DNA of 8,029 nt from Bacillota bacterium (GTDB lineage Bacteria; Bacillota; Clostridia; Acetivibrionales; DSM-1351), in the NCBI GenBank assembly GCA_023398105.1, contig JAEWST010000053.1, forward strand, positions 1-8,029, in the 5' to 3' direction. The position numbers and the translations under genes are program-made. Shown piece by piece: positions 5,843 to 8,029 of this stretch. The notes beneath the pieces were generated by a model that saw only the letters and a list, made by a program, of their open reading frames with translations, ran no database searches and was not told the origin of the DNA. Each line of letters begins with the position of its first letter. Position 1 is the first letter of the stretch.

Positions 5843-5871
5843 AATATAATGAGCTGTAATGTCATTATATT
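5843..5871. repeat. 10-bp inverted repeat before a purine block
   Basis: AATATAATGA (5843-5852) and TCATTATATT (5862-5871) are a perfect dyad with a 9-base loop. It lies 9 bases before the block AAAGGGGGGAGAG. It may be an operator or hairpin of the decayed gene downstream. Confidence 0.5.
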
Positions 5872-5968
5872 TATGTGGAGAAAGGGGGGAGAGCATAATT
5901 TCAATTAAGGGAACACATACATATTAAATAGATTAATAAAAGGGGGGAAGGATTTAACGAAGTACTGA

Positions 5969-6202
5969 AAAGTTATATTACTATTTAATTTACAGAATGT
6001 TTGGCTGGCGGCATTTTCAATAACTGTTGTGTTTGCAAATAATAACAACATCTCTTTATTAAATGATTGCTCAATACATGACGTATGTTATAATGCAAGA
6101 TTTGGTTATAACGTTAGCAAAGAACAAACGCTTGCTTTTATTTTCACAGCAGAATATGTGGTCGAGGTGATAAAATGCTGGGTTGTTTCAGGACTTTCAT
6201 AA
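5969..6202 (+). pseudogene. Relic of a secreted protein with a phospholipase A2-like motif
   Basis: An open frame of 77 codons begins KVILLFNLQNVWLAAFSITV and reaches a likely signal-peptidase site at VFA (codon 23). There is no start codon: the bases before it read CTGAAAAGTT where ATGAAAAAAGTT would be expected. A purine-rich ribosome-binding block (about 5938-5951) sits about 15 bases upstream. The mature part, NNNNISLLNDCSIHDVCYN, carries C-x2-H-D-x-C-Y, the arrangement of the catalytic His-Asp and flanking cysteines in secreted phospholipases A2, and is followed by FGYNVSKEQ. The calcium loop (YCGxG) and the usual later CD pair are missing, so the gene is decayed or the likeness is chance. 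The signal-peptide reading is firmer than the enzyme assignment. Confidence 0.4.
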
Positions 6203-6246
6203 AAGCGAATTTCAAGCCTTTTAAACCGAAACCCAATATTCGTTAG
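6175..6246 (+). CDS. Possible 23-residue basic peptide
   Basis: An ATG at 6175 with a good GAGGTGAT ribosome-binding site (6165-6172) opens MLGCFRTFIKANFKPFKPKP and three more residues (NIR). The product is strongly basic, with a Lys-Pro-Phe-rich tail. It overlaps the end of the preceding relic in another frame, so it may be chance or part of the same decayed gene. Nothing in the family databases I remember matches it. If real, it could be a cationic peptide. Confidence 0.25.
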   Translation: MLGCFRTFIKANFKPFKPKPNIR

Positions 6247-6450
6247 CTATATGAAAATACTCAAGTAACTACTGCCTTCCGATTATAACTGGCAATACCT
6301 ATCGCTCTTATATTATTTGATAAATGGGTAGAGTCACTTTCCGAAGTAGGATGGTTATACGAGATAACCAAATAGGTTGGAGCATAATGAACAAAAAATA
6401 AATAGAGCTATAGTAAAAAAGTAAAATACAAGAATGAAAGGAATATTACA
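6203..6450. other. Leader region with gene debris upstream of the 6451 gene
   Basis: The frame ending at TAG 6371-6373 (ALILFDKWVESLSEVGWLYE...) reads like protein but has no start, so it is probably debris. A dyad, TGGTTAT (6352-6358) and ATAACCA (6364-6370), overlaps its end and could be an operator for the next gene. No strong promoter was identified; TATAGT near 6411 is a weak -10 candidate. Confidence 0.35.
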
Positions 6451-6921
6451 ATGAAAAAAATAAAAAGAACAGTTTTTACCTTAATTTTAATGGCATGTGT
6501 GTTGTCAATGAATTTAATAGTGTATGCAAAAACAACTGACACTATAGTACCATTTGCATATGGAACTAAATATTTTTTTGAAGAAAAAACTAAAACTTTA
6601 CGCAGCAAAGAAGGAAACCTAAATATATCTTATACGATTTCTGGATTGTATATATATAGTCTTAATACTGGTGAAATTACCAGAGCATATGACGGAAGAT
6701 TGAATAATGTAAAGTTGGAATCTGGCCCTCACGATGGAGATTGGGAATTAATTGTTAAGGATATTGTTATAGGAAAACCTTCTATTTCGTCTGATGGTGC
6801 AACAGCTAAGTATCCGGTTAGATTCCATGTTTATGCAAGATTTCTTCCTGGCGGAATTGGTCTTTGGGAGACAATTGATTTTGGTATTGTAAATGATTAC
6901 GCAACAGCATATGCTGAATAA
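6451..6921 (+). CDS. Secreted protein of unknown function, paralogue of the 7030 product
   Basis: The product has 156 residues. ATG 6451 follows GAAAGGAA with suitable spacing. A Sec signal peptide covers residues 1-26 (KKIKR charged end, hydrophobic core, cut after VYA). The mature ~130 residues have no cysteine and appear beta-rich. A central block at 65-84 reads GLYIYSLNTGEITRAY..., followed by DGDWEL, a PSISSDGATAKYPV stretch and a C-terminal DFGI (143-146). The same blocks, in the same order, occur in the protein at 7030, so the two share a domain and probably arose by duplication. No catalytic motif, lipobox or wall anchor is seen. It likely acts outside the cell. I do not recognise the family; similar small exported proteins occur in Clostridia. 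Confidence in the gene is high, in the function none. Confidence 0.85.
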   Translation: MKKIKRTVFTLILMACVLSMNLIVYAKTTDTIVPFAYGTKYFFEEKTKTLRSKEGNLNISYTISGLYIYSLNTGEITRAYDGRLNNVKLESGPHDGDWELIVKDIVIGKPSISSDGATAKYPVRFHVYARFLPGGIGLWETIDFGIVNDYATAYAE

Positions 6922-6936
6922 AGGCTGGATAGTACT

Positions 6937-6989
6937 ATTCAAACTTGAGTTTTGAATCAGTATATATGTTAAGATCATACTGATTCAAA
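6937..6989. promoter_or_regulatory. Alternative-hairpin element between the two secreted-protein genes
   Basis: TTTGAATCAGTAT (6951-6963) and ATACTGATTCAAA (6977-6989) form a perfect 13-bp inverted repeat with a 13-base loop. The left arm can instead pair with ATTCAAA (6937-6943), which gives a second, shorter hairpin that excludes the first. No T tract follows. It could be an attenuator, an RNA-processing site or an operator setting the ratio of the two flanking genes. Confidence 0.6.
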
Positions 6990-7029
6990 GAATATAATAA
7001 AATTGCTTAATTATGAAAGGGGCAAACCT

Positions 7030-7695
7030 ATGAAAAAAATAATAACTTTTATTTTATCAGTAATCATGTTGGTTAATTTATCTGCATTTACTAGTTTTGC
7101 AAATGAAAATGTGGCAGCTCGAAAAATATCATTTGAACAAATGATAACTAGATATTTTGAACATAAAGACACAACTGTGGTTTTAAATAAGGCAGGTAGA
7201 GACATTACGTCAGAATTTTTTTCTTATAACACTGTATATTTTAACAATGGAGATTATCAATCAATTCGGAATTATATAGAAAGTAATGTTTCTAATCTGA
7301 GTTATAGGGTGGAAAGTAGTATAGAAAATAAGGTAGCTGTAAATGCTATGGGAATCTCTAAATATGTGAGTCAATATGACTCTTTTCTAATATCAGATAA
7401 ATATGGACATAAAGGTTATCTTACAATGGAAGTAGGCGGTACTCTAATATACAACCCCAATTCAGGGGAAATACTACGTGCTTATAATGCAAAACTTGTT
7501 CGATCAGAATATTCTGATTTACAGGATTGGACATTAACTAGTAGAAATGTTAGAACAAGTTCCTCAATTTCACCTGATAAGTTTAAAGCTTTTTTCACCG
7601 CTAGTTTACGTTCAATAGGTACATACTCCCATTATTCAGAAGAATTTGATTTTGGAATACATCAACTTACGGTGAGTGCAGAAGCGGGGAACTAA
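7030..7695 (+). CDS. Secreted two-part protein of unknown function, paralogue of the 6451 product
   Basis: The product has 221 residues. ATG 7030 is preferred over an in-frame TTG at 7003 because AAAGGGG lies 8-14 bases upstream and a clean signal peptide starts there (KKIITFILSVIMLVNLSAF, cut after SFA at residue 24). Residues about 30-130 form a helical-looking N-terminal region without counterpart in the neighbour (SFEQMITRYFEHKDTTVVLN...). Residues about 130-221 match the 6451 protein: GTLIYNPNSGEILRAY (137-152), DWTL, SSISPDKFKA and DFGI (207-210). There is no cysteine in the mature part and no anchor. The paired domain suggests a related target, with the N-terminal part adding a second function. 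The membrane-protein gene starts 7 bases later and is likely co-transcribed. I do not recognise the family. Confidence 0.88.
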   Translation: MKKIITFILSVIMLVNLSAFTSFANENVAARKISFEQMITRYFEHKDTTVVLNKAGRDITSEFFSYNTVYFNNGDYQSIRNYIESNVSNLSYRVESSIENKVAVNAMGISKYVSQYDSFLISDKYGHKGYLTMEVGGTLIYNPNSGEILRAYNAKLVRSEYSDLQDWTLTSRNVRTSSSISPDKFKAFFTASLRSIGTYSHYSEEFDFGIHQLTVSAEAGN

Positions 7696-7702
7696 AAGAA
7701 CG

Positions 7703-8029
7703 ATGATGAATAAAAAAACAAATATGTATTTTGGTGGTGTTACAGCTTTATCCATATTAGTGTTATCTTTTCATATGCTTGCTCTAAAATTTATATATAA
7801 TTATATAGGATTAATGCTGGATGCAAATGGACTACCAGGCGAAAAGCAAAAAGAAATTGTCGTGAAAGCCGAAAATCTTAAAAAATATTCCCAATATTTT
7901 ACTAATGCTTTTCTATTAGCCAACTTTTTCTTTTTAATTCTTATCGGAATTATATTGCTTACAAGAATAATTAATTTAAAAATGTACCTAAGTTCATATT
8001 TACTATTTGAAGTAATTCAGATAATTGGG
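7703..8029 (+). CDS. Membrane protein, 3' end beyond the window
   Basis: The frame is open for 109 codons to the edge of the window. It starts at ATG 7703, with a second ATG at 7706. Three hydrophobic segments are seen: about residues 11-35 (GGVTALSILVLSFHMLAL...), 70-87 (NAFLLANFFFLILIGIILL) and one starting near 97. A polar loop rich in Lys/Glu (about 40-68, including GLPGEKQKEI) lies between the first two. The ribosome-binding site is poor, with GGGGAA 12-13 bases upstream, so translation may be coupled to the preceding gene. It could be a membrane partner, exporter part or immunity protein for the secreted proteins; this is inference from position only. No enzyme or transporter signature is visible in the part present. 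Confidence 0.8.
   Translation, partial: MMNKKTNMYFGGVTALSILVLSFHMLALKFIYNYIGLMLDANGLPGEKQKEIVVKAENLKKYSQYFTNAFLLANFFFLILIGIILLTRIINLKMYLSSYLLFEVIQIIG

Larger units (their letters stand above)
5593..5968. other. Gene-free AT-rich stretch with structured repeats
   Basis: No credible gene was seen on either strand. The stretch holds two perfect inverted repeats, listed separately, and two purine blocks (AAAGGGGGGAGAG near 5880 and AAAAGGGGGGAAGG near 5938). These look like ribosome-binding sites, but no ATG follows at the right distance. Confidence 0.5.

Noticed and set aside
6408..6608. 66-codon minus-strand ORF
   Set aside because: It is antisense to the signal peptide and N-terminus of the 6451 protein, with no start signals.
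7011..7205. 64-codon minus-strand ORF
   Set aside because: It is antisense to the well-supported secreted-protein gene at 7030.

Overview
The window is AT-rich low-GC Firmicutes DNA, most likely from a Clostridia or Lachnospiraceae-type genome. This rests on purine-rich ribosome-binding sites, Lys/Ile/Asn-rich proteins, BlaI/BlaR1-type regulators and clostridial-looking IS3 and IS21 remnants. No rRNA, tRNA or CRISPR array was seen, and the species cannot be named from the sequence alone.

The left third is mobile-element debris. Positions 1-600 hold a decayed IS3-family transposase on the minus strand. Positions about 812-2846 hold an IS21-family element that is visibly richer in G+C than its surroundings. 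Its istA is nearly complete, but an internal deletion near 2245-2265 joins it to the last ~78 codons of istB. A small coiled-coil ORF and a terminator-like hairpin follow. The right end carries six direct copies of a ~22-bp motif (TGGTAAACT ... TGTCA), and the left end carries two inverted copies. Positions 2850-3740 hold AT-rich spacer and relics, including a Cys-motif gene (3235-3435) broken by two consecutive stop codons.

The middle is a compact three-gene operon (3808-5562). It encodes a BlaI/MecI-type repressor, an M56 (BlaR1-type) membrane metalloprotease with a short external tail instead of a penicillin-binding domain, and a 76-residue secreted peptide. A strong promoter (TTGACA, 17 bp, TATCAT) sits inside a 9-bp inverted repeat, the arrangement expected of an autoregulated repressor operon. 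A 9-bp hairpin closes the operon.

Positions 5593-6450 contain no intact gene of normal size. They hold several inverted repeats, a relic of a secreted protein that lost its start codon and keeps a C-x2-H-D-x-C-Y motif resembling phospholipase A2, and a possible 23-codon ORF. The right part (6451-8029) has two secreted proteins, 156 and 221 residues, that share a C-terminal domain and so are paralogues, followed after 7 bases by a membrane-protein gene that runs off the window. Between the two secreted-protein genes lies a long inverted repeat able to form two mutually exclusive hairpins.

The most interesting unit may be the sensor operon plus the nearby family of small exported proteins. Whether the BlaI/BlaR1 pair controls the later exported proteins cannot be told from this sequence.
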